Origin: an uncultured Schlesneria sp.
GTDB taxonomy: Bacteria > Planctomycetota > Planctomycetia > Planctomycetales > Planctomycetaceae
Assembly: GCA_903871875.1 (NCBI GenBank)
Contig: CAIQIR010000132.1
Span: forward strand, 1 to 64,000
Direction: 5' to 3'
DNA length: 64,000 nt
Below are positions 1 through 8,331 of the stretch, one piece after another (within the stretch, counting starts at the first letter, position 1; each line of letters begins with the position of its first letter). Under the pieces are notes generated by a model. That model saw only the letters and a program-made list of their open reading frames with translations, was not told the origin of the DNA and made no database searches. The translations under genes and the position numbers were made by a program.

Positions 1-34
1 GCCTCAAGAGAAACCTGACAAACCCAGCAAGTGA
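1..34 (+). CDS. 3' end of an upstream gene (partial)
   Basis: Reading from base 2 gives the ten-residue tail PQEKPDKPSK followed by TGA at 32-34. The charged, proline-rich tail and the short gap (37 bases) to the metal permease suggest the last residues of a co-transcribed gene. An ATPase or a second permease of the same metal transporter would be expected there, but that is inference only. No domain can be identified from ten residues. Confidence 0.4.
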   Translation, partial: PQEKPDKPSK

Positions 35-71
35 GAGATCATCATCTTTCACTCGGAATTCCGAGAAGAAA

Positions 72-1451
72 ATGTTCGCCGAGTTTTTCAAGTTGCTGGC
101 CGATTGGGATTCGCTCGACACGCGGATTGTGATCACGGGCGCGTTGGCGGCCATGTCGTGTGCCCTGCCCGGTGCATGGTTGTTGTTGCGACGACAAAGT
201 CTTTTAGGTGACGCGCTCAGCCATTCAATTTTGCCGGGGATCGTTCTGGCCTACCTTGCACTGCACGGCATGGAGGCAACTGGCTGGGTGCCGCGGGACT
301 GGGGTGGTCGGCACCTAGTCCTGTTTCTGGGCGCAGCGGCATCAGGTGTTCTTTCGGCCGTCGTGACAGAGCTGATTCAACAATGGGGGCGAATGGATCG
401 CGGCGCGGCGATTGGTGTCGTCTTCACCACCATGTTTGCTTTCGGACTACTACTGATTCGCATGTTCGCCGACAAAACACACGTCGATCCCGACTGTGTG
501 TTGTATGGCAGTCTCGAATCTTCTGCCTGGATGGTCATTTCTGACAGAATTCCCGTGTCACCCTCAGCCGTGGTCAATGGCACGATGTTGGTCATCAGCG
601 GATTCCTGGTCATCGCGTTCTTTAAGGAACTGCGGCTAAGCACTTTTGATCCGGGGCTCGCCGGGGCTGTGGGTCTCAATGCCCGAGGCATCCAACTTGC
701 TCTGATGGGGATGACGGCGGCCACACTTGTGGCCGCGTTTGAAAGCGTCGGAGCCATCCTGGTGATCGCCATGTTGATCGTTCCCGCCGCCACGGCACGA
801 TTGCTTACGGATCGGTTGGCAACAATGTTGCTACTCAGTCTGCTGATGGCAGCACTCAGTGCGTTACTCGGGCATGTCGGTGCCCTGACTTTGCCGCCGA
901 TGCTGTTTTCACGATTGGGTTATGCAGATGTTCACGGTGCGAGTACGACCGGGATGATGGCGATGGCGTCAGGATGCTTGTTTGCACTTGCCGTTTGCGG
1001 CAGCCCCCGACACGGAATCATCCGGCGCATTGTGAATCGAATTCGTTTGCAAATTCGCATCGCCAGTGAAGACCGACTGGGCGTGCTATACCGCCAAGAT
1101 GAGGGGCGTTCAGTAGAGAAGACGTCGACCAACTCGGGACCGACCGCGATCGTCCCGTTCGGAACGGTGCTCGAATGGCTGGTACAAAGGCACTTGTTTC
1201 GACATGGCCTGATTACGATGCCATCGACGACAGCTCGATTGACCGACAGGGGACGGGAGCTTGCGCGAAACCTTGTTCGGTCGCACCGTCTCTGGGAAGC
1301 ATACATGGCTCGCCATTTCGATCTTCCCGGCGATCATCTGCACGCGACGGCCGAAGAGGTCGAGCACTTCTTAAGTCCAGAACTTCAAACCGAACTGGCT
1401 GCGGAACTGAATCAACCCAATCTGGATCCGCACGGAAAATTGATTCCATAG
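72..1451 (+). CDS. ABC-3 family metal permease fused to an MntR/DtxR-like C-terminal domain
   Basis: Inner-membrane permease of a manganese/zinc/iron ABC importer (ZnuB/MntB/TroC type). Residues about 15-310 form a series of hydrophobic helices. The family motif around S50-H51 is present (LLGDALSHSILPGI). Residues about 320-459 are soluble and resemble an iron-dependent repressor: a degenerate winged-helix stretch (340-400), then a dimerisation/metal domain. Aligning it with DtxR/MntR gives ligand-like residues H405, E409, H424, E428, E431 and H432. The DtxR cysteine position is Glu, as in MntR, which hints at manganese. Fusion to a repressor domain is not part of the basic family architecture. 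The domain may sense cytosolic metal and gate the permease, or regulate transcription; the sequence does not decide. The gene probably ends an operon starting left of the window. Confidence 0.88.
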   Translation: MFAEFFKLLADWDSLDTRIVITGALAAMSCALPGAWLLLRRQSLLGDALSHSILPGIVLAYLALHGMEATGWVPRDWGGRHLVLFLGAAASGVLSAVVTELIQQWGRMDRGAAIGVVFTTMFAFGLLLIRMFADKTHVDPDCVLYGSLESSAWMVISDRIPVSPSAVVNGTMLVISGFLVIAFFKELRLSTFDPGLAGAVGLNARGIQLALMGMTAATLVAAFESVGAILVIAMLIVPAATARLLTDRLATMLLLSLLMAALSALLGHVGALTLPPMLFSRLGYADVHGASTTGMMAMASGCLFALAVCGSPRHGIIRRIVNRIRLQIRIASEDRLGVLYRQDEGRSVEKTSTNSGPTAIVPFGTVLEWLVQRHLFRHGLITMPSTTARLTDRGRELARNLVRSHRLWEAYMARHFDLPGDHLHATAEEVEHFLSPELQTELAAELNQPNLDPHGKLIP

Positions 1452-1508
1452 TCCGTCTGAGCGGAGAATACTTGAATCGTTCGGGATCGCCGTCAACGGG
1501 ACGTGATC

Positions 1509-1841
1509 TCAATAGCGAGGTACGGACGAATCGATTTGTTGAGACCATTCGTCGATCCCGCCCGCCATGTTTGTCGTATTGGCGAATCCCTGTTGTCTTA
1601 GCCAATTCGTTACTCGCATGCTTCGGCCACCGTGGTGGCAATGGACAACGATGGCGCTATTGCGATGCGGTTCCAGTTCCGTGACCCGCTGGGTCAACTC
1701 GCTCATTGGAATGAGCTTGGTGCCGTCGATTTTTGCCGCGGCGTATTCGTCCTGTTCGCGACAATCGAGGAACAGAAACGGCTCGCCCGCATCGAGTTTT
1801 GCTTTGACGGCGCGGCAATCCATTTCGAGCGGTGCGGTCAT
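1509..1841 (-). CDS. Rhodanese-like domain protein
   Basis: Single-domain rhodanese of 110 residues, cytosolic with no signal peptide. The active-site loop is visible as HCHHGGRS, with the catalytic cysteine that would carry a persulfide. The CH2A-like opening LFLDCREQDEY and the closing AGGIDEW are also typical. ATG at 1841 is preferred over a TTG one codon earlier because AGGA lies seven bases upstream of it. The start is nine bases after the stop of the small upstream gene, so the two are probably co-transcribed. The exact sulfur acceptor cannot be inferred. Confidence 0.88.
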   Translation of the reverse strand: MTAPLEMDCRAVKAKLDAGEPFLFLDCREQDEYAAAKIDGTKLIPMSELTQRVTELEPHRNSAIVVHCHHGGRSMRVTNWLRQQGFANTTNMAGGIDEWSQQIDSSVPRY

Positions 1842-1850
1842 CAATCGGTC

Positions 1851-2060
1851 CTATCGAGAAATCTGATCGCGTGCGAACTGCCGGGCCATCTTGTAAGCGT
1901 GGCGCAAGGCAAAGACACGGGTTTCCATCTGTTCTTCCGTGTAATACTTACCGATGTCGCTGGTTGGCAGGCCGGCAAGGGCAATCGTCAAAGGCATCAG
2001 ATCGAGAAACTCCCGGTAGCGACGTTGTTGATCGGCAACGGACGGGTCGGCACTCGACAT
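1851..2060 (-). CDS. Small conserved-looking hypothetical protein
   Basis: A 69-residue soluble protein beginning MSSADPSVADQQRRYREF. The start is set by AGGAG seven bases upstream of ATG 2060; the frame is open further upstream but without a ribosome site. It is mostly helical, with charged residues such as YYTEEQMETRVFALRHAYKMARQFARD. I recognise no domain. It lies immediately upstream of the rhodanese gene in the same direction, which suggests a shared transcript and perhaps a shared role in sulfur handling, though that is only context. Confidence 0.7.
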   Translation of the reverse strand: MSSADPSVADQQRRYREFLDLMPLTIALAGLPTSDIGKYYTEEQMETRVFALRHAYKMARQFARDQISR

Positions 2061-2219
2061 TGTATCACTCCTGAAACGAAGACCGAATTGATTCCTCTCG
2101 TGGCTGCGATCAACGACGTACTTCGTGTCGTTTTTGAATCTCAGCAACAGACCATCATCAATGTGACATCAACCGCACTTTGGACAAGATCGAATCCACA
2201 AATCGACCAACATACCGTT

Positions 2220-3176
2220 TCAGCTGCGACGATTCATGTACTGCTTGATGATATCAGCCGCCGTCGTCGACGGCTTCTCTTCCTTTTTCGGAGCTGGTGT
2301 GCCGGCGGGGGCTGGAGCTGCAGGTGCGGGGGCTTTGACTCCGGTCTCTTCGGGATTGGGCAGTCTCACTGCCATCGGTGCGGCGGCAGCTGGCGCCGGT
2401 TCTGTCACCTCTGGTTCCGCAACTGCGGCAGGTGCGGCGGCGACCGCAGCGCCGGGAAAGCCTTGCTGCATCGGCATCATTTGCGGATACCCCATGGGAT
2501 ATCCCATGGGCTGACCATAGGCTGGTGCGCCATAGCCGGGCGGCTGCCCGTAAGCGGGCGGGAATTGAGGATACTGTGGCGGCGGCATATACCCCCCTGG
2601 CATTGGATAACCAGGTGGCATCATCTGAGGATAGCTGGGGGACGGATATCCGGGAGCGCCCGCTTGGGGGTAGCCTGCGGGAAAAGTGCCGATAATTGCC
2701 GTGTCAGCAGGAGCCGTTGCGGACCCCGTATCGGCGGGCGTGGCCGCGTTGGGCGTAAATGCAGCCAGATCGTAGCTGGTGTCGACGTCCTCGGACTGCG
2801 TCGAAATCTCGGAAGTTGTCAAAACCGGTGAAGATTTGGTCGGCGGTGGCGGGGTGGTGCCGGAAGCCAATCGCGCTGATTGACGAATGTTCACTTCCAA
2901 TTCCAATTTGCCGATCGTGACACGGTCACCCGATTTGAGCAGAATCTCACCGCGCACATTCTCGCCGTTAACCAATGTGCCGTTGGTGCTTCCCAAATCG
3001 CGAAGTCGAACCGCGTAGTCATCGACCGAGAACACACAATGGTGTCGGCTCACGAGGTCGCTGTTCGGCCGCAGATGACAATCTTGCTCACGTCCGACAA
3101 GAAACTTCTTCGTGTTGAGAGAGATCAGTTTTCCCTGATGCCTTCCACCGAGGATTTTCAATTCAGCCTGCAACAT
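2220..3176 (-). CDS. FHA domain protein with Pro/Gly/Tyr-rich tail
   Basis: The N-terminal forkhead-associated domain (about residues 5-97) binds phosphothreonine peptides. R29, the SRHH segment at 43-46 and GSTNGT at 62-67, including N65, supply the usual phosphopeptide contacts. Residues about 160-245 are low complexity, rich in proline, glycine, tyrosine and glutamine with GYP and QP repeats. An alanine/proline linker and a short C-terminal charged helix follow (TTAADIIKQYMNRRS). No membrane helix is seen. In this window, which has two serine/threonine kinases, it is a plausible reader of kinase signals, but it is not adjacent to either. ATG at 3176 is the first in frame and has GGGAG upstream. 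Confidence 0.85.
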   Translation of the reverse strand: MLQAELKILGGRHQGKLISLNTKKFLVGREQDCHLRPNSDLVSRHHCVFSVDDYAVRLRDLGSTNGTLVNGENVRGEILLKSGDRVTIGKLELEVNIRQSARLASGTTPPPPTKSSPVLTTSEISTQSEDVDTSYDLAAFTPNAATPADTGSATAPADTAIIGTFPAGYPQAGAPGYPSPSYPQMMPPGYPMPGGYMPPPQYPQFPPAYGQPPGYGAPAYGQPMGYPMGYPQMMPMQQGFPGAAVAAAPAAVAEPEVTEPAPAAAAPMAVRLPNPEETGVKAPAPAAPAPAGTPAPKKEEKPSTTAADIIKQYMNRRS

Positions 3177-3500
3177 ATGTCAGGCGCTCCCTTGATCTAG
3201 AGGTCCATATAGATGGGGGGAAGAGTCTTTGCGATTCCGAATGGGGCCGCATATCAACGTCTCTGGAGTGAGACAACCGACTCAAGAGCAGTGCGCAGAG
3301 GGAAACGGTGAATAAGGGTAATGGACCACCCAAACGCCTCAGCTCTTGAAAAATGATTGTTTCGTCTACGCTACCACCCGGTCTCTCGACTGTCAACGAG
3401 CAACAGTTCGACGACGTGGAAATCCACAATCGTCTGGCTACTCACGATTTCTATCTGAGGAACCACAATAAGATTAGAGTGAATGAGAATTTTTATTCAT
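3177..3500. other. Intergenic stretch upstream of the FHA gene
   Basis: 324 bases between the start of the leftward FHA gene and the stop of the leftward lipoate ligase gene. Short open frames exist on both strands but none has a convincing ribosome site or recognisable product. It should contain the FHA promoter; I cannot point to a specific box. Confidence 0.5.
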
Positions 3501-4238
3501 CTATCGGGCTCGAAGATTGGCGATACTTTGATCACACAGTTTTCTCGCCATTTCGATTTCCGCTTCGGTCAAACTTTCGAATGTCCAAGATTCGGCAATC
3601 GCCGCTCCCACCTGGCTGGTCAAAATGTCTGTCAAATTGTCAGGGATTTTCACGGGGCACAAATCGGTCAGGCCTGGAATTTGTTTCGCCAAGGGTGACG
3701 CTCGTCGAATCAGGCTTCCGTGCTCCATTATAGCGCCGCGTCGACGTCGTTGTGCACTGCCCAGAACTTTGTAACCGCTTAAAGTCACGTCATGTTCATC
3801 CTGGCGGTGAAAGCAGAGCAACGGTTCATCAGTTCGCTTCAGTGTTTTTCCTCGAAAGGTGACCGGAAAACCCAACTGTCGCAATCCCAACGCTACACCC
3901 TGATGGACGATGTCGTACAAGTCGTGCGGTTGTTCGAACAACGTTTGGGTCACGGGCAGGCTGACGCTGTGAGTGAGCTCATCGTCGTGAAGGATGGCTC
4001 CTCCGCCCGTCAGCCGGCGAACCACCGGCAACCGCGCGAGCGTGGCATCATTGTTTAGATCGGCAGATTTCTGGAAGTAACCCAATGAAACCGTCGGCTC
4101 ACGCCACTGATACCAGCGAAGAGTCGCGACCTCGGTTGAAATGGCCGTTTCCAGCAGAGCTTCGTCTACGGCCATATTCCACTCGCCCGAATGGGGTTCC
4201 GTCTCAACGATCACTCTTAAGTGAGGAATTCGCGGCAT
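3501..4238 (-). CDS. Lipoate-protein ligase A / lipoyl transferase family protein
   Basis: BPL/LplA/LipB superfamily enzyme of 245 residues, predicted cytosolic, that should attach or transfer lipoyl (or octanoyl) groups onto E2 or GcvH lysines. The family signature RRLTGGGAI is at 74-82, and the catalytic lysine is K157 in SGYKVLGSAQRRRRGAIMEHGSL. HDDELTHSV after the signature also fits. ATG 4238 (MPRIPHLRV) places the fold at the N-terminus; a longer reading from 4322 adds 28 residues that look untranslated. Length fits the shorter LplA or LipM/LipL-like forms without the C-terminal accessory domain, so octanoyl transferase is an alternative to ligase. Confidence 0.82.
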   Translation of the reverse strand: MPRIPHLRVIVETEPHSGEWNMAVDEALLETAISTEVATLRWYQWREPTVSLGYFQKSADLNNDATLARLPVVRRLTGGGAILHDDELTHSVSLPVTQTLFEQPHDLYDIVHQGVALGLRQLGFPVTFRGKTLKRTDEPLLCFHRQDEHDVTLSGYKVLGSAQRRRRGAIMEHGSLIRRASPLAKQIPGLTDLCPVKIPDNLTDILTSQVGAAIAESWTFESLTEAEIEMARKLCDQSIANLRAR

Positions 4239-4381
4239 TGTCGAGCTTTGGAAAGAACGTTGATGAGGCCAGGTCAGACAAAGGCCCATTATACACGTGA
4301 CCGCCAATCCTGCCGGGGTCAATTTTCCGGTACAAAGTCATCCATTGAGCATTCGAGTGAAATGGAGATCTGTTCGGTGAG

Positions 4382-5881
4382 TTACCTGCCGCGGGATCGT
4401 TCTTGCTCGCGAAGTTGTTTTTTGAACTCTCGTTTTTGCCGCTTACTCATTCCTTTCATTTGCTCGATCATGGCCGCCGAGTCGCCCTGAGATTGACCGT
4501 CGTCGTCGTTGTCGTCACTCACCTCTGCAGATTGACGTGCGGATTCGTCCTCTTCGTTAGATTCCTCTTCCCAAGAGGGTGTCTGACGGCGCGAATGAGG
4601 AGCTGGTGTTGATGAATTATGAGAATTGTGGACTTCTGTGAAGCGGCCGTTGCCTTTCGAAACTGCTCGCACAGGCGGCTGTTCAACAGGCTCTTCTTCC
4701 CATTGATCCTCCTGTTCATTTGCTGCCGAATTCGATTCGGATGAAGACGTCTCGAAATCACTGCTTGAATCTGATTCCTCACCAACTGTTTCATCGCTGG
4801 ATTCGGTCGCGACTTCGTCTTCGGTCGATTTGGTGCGAGTACGCGTCCGAGCCGTTGCGCGTTTCGCGGGCGTTTTTCGTTTGCGTTTGGTACCAACTTC
4901 CTCAGCTTCGGCCTTCTTGCGACGCCGTTTGGGCTTCGTATCGTCCTCGGCGCTGGCCTCTCGGCGACGCCAAAACATCAGTGAACCGCCAATCCAGGCG
5001 CACGCGGCCAAAAGATGTGACCAGGCGCTGCGTTCATCCAGTTCCGGAGGATCAGGACAGACATAGGCGACAACTCGGGCATGTAGCCACAAACCGACAA
5101 ACAGCGTCGCGCTCGCGAAAATCGGTAGCACAAGGTACGTGAAATTGAACCAAGGTTGCGACTGCAATTCGGGTTGATACAGTTCGAACCACGCTTCAGC
5201 TAACCACAGGATTCCTGACAGCCGCAATGTCCACAGACTTGAGCGGCTATTGCGCATATCCCGATCCAGAAACAGCGAAATCGGCAACGCCGCCAGGCAG
5301 CAGGGCAGTAGCCAGGCGACAGTGACGCCACGCCAAGGGAACCAGTCGTATTTCCCCACCAGTTGACCGAGAGCCCGGTGGGTACCGGTGCCGAAACAAA
5401 AAGCTGCTATCCCGAAAAGTGCCACGGCCCAAGGCCAGACTCGGTAGCGGCCGCCAAAATCGAGTTTGCAGCGGGCTCGATACCATCCAATGAGCAGTCC
5501 CAGCTGAGCCGACAGCGTGAGAAATGCGACTTCGGTAAAAACGGCCGCGACCGGAGTTGAACCCACGAACAGGTGATCGGTCAGAGGAATCAGCTGCACG
5601 TGGAAGAAATTCGGTCGGGCCAGAGCAAACGTCAACCCCGCCAGAAACATGCCAATTAGCGTCGCGTAAATCCAGATCCGCAACTCGGTCACGGGAACCC
5701 AGGGGCCCGCCGCTTCGGAAGCCACCAACTGAGACTCAATTTCCGCCCCGTCTCGATCCAAGTGGGTCGTGTCAATGCCGGCACCGTCCCCATTGGCGAC
5801 GAGCCTTCGTCGTCGACGGTCGCCTGTCGAACTTGATCCAGCAAACTGTACGGCCATCGCTTCAATTCTTCTCGCGGCCAT
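4382..5881 (-). CDS. Seven-helix membrane protein with long charged C-terminal tail
   Basis: No family recognised. Residues about 68-300 hold seven predicted membrane helices (for example ELRIWIYATLIGMFLAGL and VWPWAVALFGIAAFCFG). Residues about 305-499 are low complexity: a Lys/Arg block (KPKRRRKKAEAEE), a Ser/Glu/Asp-rich stretch and a final helix, QRKREFKKQLREQERSRGR-like. The tail is probably cytoplasmic and disordered. The start is uncertain. ATG 5881 and ATG 5857 are both in frame, and the first 45 residues are less protein-like than an overlapping frame beginning at 5895, so a frameshift near 5790 is possible. Confidence 0.65.
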   Translation of the reverse strand: MAARRIEAMAVQFAGSSSTGDRRRRRLVANGDGAGIDTTHLDRDGAEIESQLVASEAAGPWVPVTELRIWIYATLIGMFLAGLTFALARPNFFHVQLIPLTDHLFVGSTPVAAVFTEVAFLTLSAQLGLLIGWYRARCKLDFGGRYRVWPWAVALFGIAAFCFGTGTHRALGQLVGKYDWFPWRGVTVAWLLPCCLAALPISLFLDRDMRNSRSSLWTLRLSGILWLAEAWFELYQPELQSQPWFNFTYLVLPIFASATLFVGLWLHARVVAYVCPDPPELDERSAWSHLLAACAWIGGSLMFWRRREASAEDDTKPKRRRKKAEAEEVGTKRKRKTPAKRATARTRTRTKSTEDEVATESSDETVGEESDSSSDFETSSSESNSAANEQEDQWEEEPVEQPPVRAVSKGNGRFTEVHNSHNSSTPAPHSRRQTPSWEEESNEEDESARQSAEVSDDNDDDGQSQGDSAAMIEQMKGMSKRQKREFKKQLREQERSRGR

Positions 5882-6506
5882 CCCGACGACGTCATCGAGG
5901 GTCGGTTTTATGTCTCATCCAGACTGGAACATCACCATCAATGCGTCGTGAATACGAAGCTCGCCAGCAAGGCGACCTGGTTTCGAACCTCTCGCCGATC
6001 GACCTGTGCGACATCAGACACGTCGATGATCGGATCGCCAATCGCGACACGAGCGCATTTTGACCGTGATTCTGTCCGCCTTTCGTCAATCATCGGTGTG
6101 GGCCGTAACGAGAAATCATCTGAAGTCTGAGCTAGTGCTTGGCTCACCTGAATTGCCTAGACGGAAAAGATAGCGCCATTACAAATCGGCAAAATTGACT
6201 GGTCCCCATGACGACGGTGACCGACAAGGACGAGAGGATCGGATTTGGCGATCCAATCGTTCTGCCGGCGATCGCCATTCCGCGACGATCATCGGAACGC
6301 CCGAAGCCACTTTGTTAATGGAAGGACATCAATTTCTGAGCAATAACTCGATCACGTGATTCCGCTACGGCAAGCTGCTAAGTTGTCACTGTTGCGGCGT
6401 TATTTAGCCGGTGATTCCGGTTCGCAGAAGTTGCGAATTCGCCAGCAATCTCGTAATTCCCTTGTCGCTCGCAACCACGATCAGTCGGGCGATCCGAAAG
6501 AACTTG
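5882..6506. other. 625-base stretch with only marginal small open frames
   Basis: Three weak candidates overlap here. On the plus strand ATG 5941 to TGA 6063 encodes 40 residues (MRREYEARQQGDLVSNLSP...). On the minus strand ATG 6147 to TGA 5938 encodes 69 residues (MSQALAQTSDDFSLRPTP...). Also on the minus strand, a frame ending at 5892 overlaps an ATG at 5895 as ATGA. They are mutually exclusive in part and none has a strong ribosome site. Codon third-position GC does not separate them. The right half (about 6150-6500) shows nothing. Confidence 0.3.
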
Positions 6507-7136
6507 ATGTCAGATTCTGCCGAACCGAAACCTCCATCACCTGGTCTCGATCAAAGACGGCGACTGTTACGACTCTCACGAGTCATCGCGATTGTTGCCA
6601 GCTCCGTGCTTTTTGCGTGTGCCGGTTGTAGCTTCCTGACGTCGTTCCTCACACGGTCTGAAATCAGCCCCGGTCCAGAAGGGGCCGCCCAGATTGCGGC
6701 GAACATCACAGACTGGACGCTTCCCCCCGGTTTTTCGGGAAAATATGGTTCCACGAATGATGTTCGATTCTGGCGGATCGAGATTGCCAATTTCCAGAAT
6801 CAAAAAGGCCGCGGCTTCTTGGTGATTGGGCAGTTGCGTTCGAATGTCTGGCTGTCCCCTGATTCGTTGGCCCTCGCGCGGGTGATGATTGACCGGGAAA
6901 CGCCTGAGTTGAGAAAGATCAACCTTCGCGAAACTGAAACGCGAATTCTGACCGTCCGAGGTCTTCCTGCGACGTTTGAGATCGGCCATGGAGAAGACCG
7001 TGCTTCGATCACCAAATACTGCCAGGTTGTCGGTCATTTTCGAGGTAAGGCCGACGATGCCGTTTTGATTCTGCAATGCGAAGAAGGAGTCCTGAGCAAC
7101 GAAGAGATCGACGCGTTTCTGAAATCGATCAAGTAA
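6507..7136 (+). CDS. Hypothetical exported or lipid-anchored protein
   Basis: A 209-residue protein starting MSDSAEPKPPSPG. The frame is open 96 bases earlier but ATG 6507 gives a sensible N-terminus. Residues about 23-43 are hydrophobic (RVIAIVASSVLFACAGCSFL); the LFAC/CAGC cysteines allow a lipoprotein reading, with a membrane anchor as the alternative. The rest is a mixed alpha/beta extracytoplasmic domain with no motif I recognise. It stands alone, converging on the DUF3298-like gene 12 bases away. Confidence 0.6.
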   Translation: MSDSAEPKPPSPGLDQRRRLLRLSRVIAIVASSVLFACAGCSFLTSFLTRSEISPGPEGAAQIAANITDWTLPPGFSGKYGSTNDVRFWRIEIANFQNQKGRGFLVIGQLRSNVWLSPDSLALARVMIDRETPELRKINLRETETRILTVRGLPATFEIGHGEDRASITKYCQVVGHFRGKADDAVLILQCEEGVLSNEEIDAFLKSIK

Positions 7137-7148
7137 TAGCGAGGGATC

Positions 7149-8093
7149 TCAACGATTGCCGATGGACATAAACAATCGAGCGGGGCTGTAATCGGGTAGA
7201 CAATCGCGAATTGCGTCGTAAGGAACTCGCACGGTGTAAATGCCCTCGGCATAGCATCCGACTTGATACGGCGAGAAGAAAAAAGTGATCCCTGCGGGAG
7301 AGAGGGTAAACGATGTCAAATTGTCGACCGTATAGGTTGTCGATTCAGGATCTTCCACGACAACGTCAGAAACGTGTGATGCCCCTTGGCTGTGCAGATC
7401 TTTCAGACAATACGCTATCAGTCGTCGCGCCCAATCGCTCGACGGATCAAACAAATCGGCAAGTTCCAATTGCGTGATCTTTCCGTCTGTGTCGACAAAG
7501 CACCGTCCTGTAATAACCGTGTTGCCATGGGCACCTCCGGTGTATTCCCAATGAAACTCCAGCACGCTCGCCGACTGAGTGGACAAGTGAACGACGTCGA
7601 TCCCAATTGAACCTTCCCAATGCTGTAAATAGGGTTGCGGATCCCGCAATCCATCCAGCACGAGCGACCAATCCATCGCGGTGAATTCGACGGCCGCCTG
7701 TTCGTATTCCTGGCGGAGTTGCTGATTCAGCCGCTGCGGGAATGACGATCTATCGAGGAACTCAGGGATTTGAGCGACAAACAAGGCACTATGGCCTCGA
7801 CCGAAGAAGCTCAATCCGGATCGTCGAGTGAAAACGTAGTTTTTCGCGATCAGTGTCGCAGAAATCGGTTGCGTGCGGGGCTTGTCGGTTTTCTCTTGCT
7901 CGTCATCTTCTGTGACACGCGTTGGATAGTTGTCTGCCATCTCGACGTCGGATGTCAGGCTCATTTCACCTTCGAGTGAGAGGGTCGCGTGGTTCTGCGA
8001 ATAGAACACGGACAACGCGATCATCAGGAACACGATGGGAATGGCCGAGGGCAATATTCTGATACTGTTTCTCAGAACCCAACGCATCGCCAC
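7149..8093 (-). CDS. DUF3298/DUF4163-like (RsiV-type) exported protein
   Basis: A 314-residue protein with one N-terminal hydrophobic segment (about residues 12-32), so anchored in the inner membrane or exported. The C-terminal two thirds match my memory of the DUF4163-DUF3298 pair seen in RsiV and in PdaC-like proteins: EYTGGAHGNT near the middle, then a beta-rich domain ending SPAGITFFFSPYQVGCYAEG and VPYDAIRDCLPD. In RsiV this region binds lysozyme, but no sigma factor gene is adjacent here, so an anti-sigma role is not supported. ATG 8093 or ATG 8087 could be the start. Confidence 0.7.
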   Translation of the reverse strand: MAMRWVLRNSIRILPSAIPIVFLMIALSVFYSQNHATLSLEGEMSLTSDVEMADNYPTRVTEDDEQEKTDKPRTQPISATLIAKNYVFTRRSGLSFFGRGHSALFVAQIPEFLDRSSFPQRLNQQLRQEYEQAAVEFTAMDWSLVLDGLRDPQPYLQHWEGSIGIDVVHLSTQSASVLEFHWEYTGGAHGNTVITGRCFVDTDGKITQLELADLFDPSSDWARRLIAYCLKDLHSQGASHVSDVVVEDPESTTYTVDNLTSFTLSPAGITFFFSPYQVGCYAEGIYTVRVPYDAIRDCLPDYSPARLFMSIGNR

Positions 8094-8133
8094 AACCCTT
8101 CCCTGGCGTGAAAATCCAACGGTTTACGCAACG

Positions 8134-8277
8134 TTATTGTGCAATCAAATCTGCTGCGGAAGGTGTCACACTACTGATCGGAGTTCCACCTAAGGGCATC
8201 TCGGCCTGAGCAGCCGAGATGCCCGACATCAGGGTGATTCCCAATAGAATCGAGACAATTGCGGAATGTCCTTCCAT
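8134..8277 (-). CDS. 47-residue peptide with a signal sequence
   Basis: Short gene between argG and the DUF3298-like gene, both in the same direction. The product begins MEGHSAIVSILLGITLMSG and continues ISAAQAEMPLGG, a textbook signal peptide with an AQA cleavage site near residue 25. The mature part would be about 22 residues, without cysteines (EMPLGGTPISSVTPSAADLIAQ, split here only for reading). No strong ribosome site is visible. The bases around the cleavage site form a perfect 12-bp hairpin, so the sequence could instead be a chance reading through a structural element. Confidence 0.4.
   Translation of the reverse strand: MEGHSAIVSILLGITLMSGISAAQAEMPLGGTPISSVTPSAADLIAQ
8194..8224. 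repeat. Perfect 12-bp inverted repeat with 7-base loop
   Basis: GGGCATCTCGGC at 8194-8205 and GCCGAGATGCCC at 8213-8224 are exact reverse complements. It lies 108 bases beyond the argG stop and inside the 47-residue frame. There is no T-run on either side, so it is not a classical intrinsic terminator; an mRNA-stabilising hairpin or factor-dependent terminator is possible. Confidence 0.75.
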
Positions 8278-8331
8278 GATGTGGCACTGACATCGCGTAC
8301 GAAGTGACCTCGAGCGAAAATTGGATTCGGT

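Noticed and set aside
2491-2510. 20-base perfect palindrome CCCATGGGAT/ATCCCATGGG
   Set aside because: It arises from the repeated Met-Gly-Tyr-Pro codons in the FHA tail, so there is a protein-level explanation.
1632-2831. 399-codon plus-strand frame
   Set aside because: It overlaps the rhodanese, small partner and FHA genes on the other strand. The product is Cys/His/Arg-rich low-complexity sequence.
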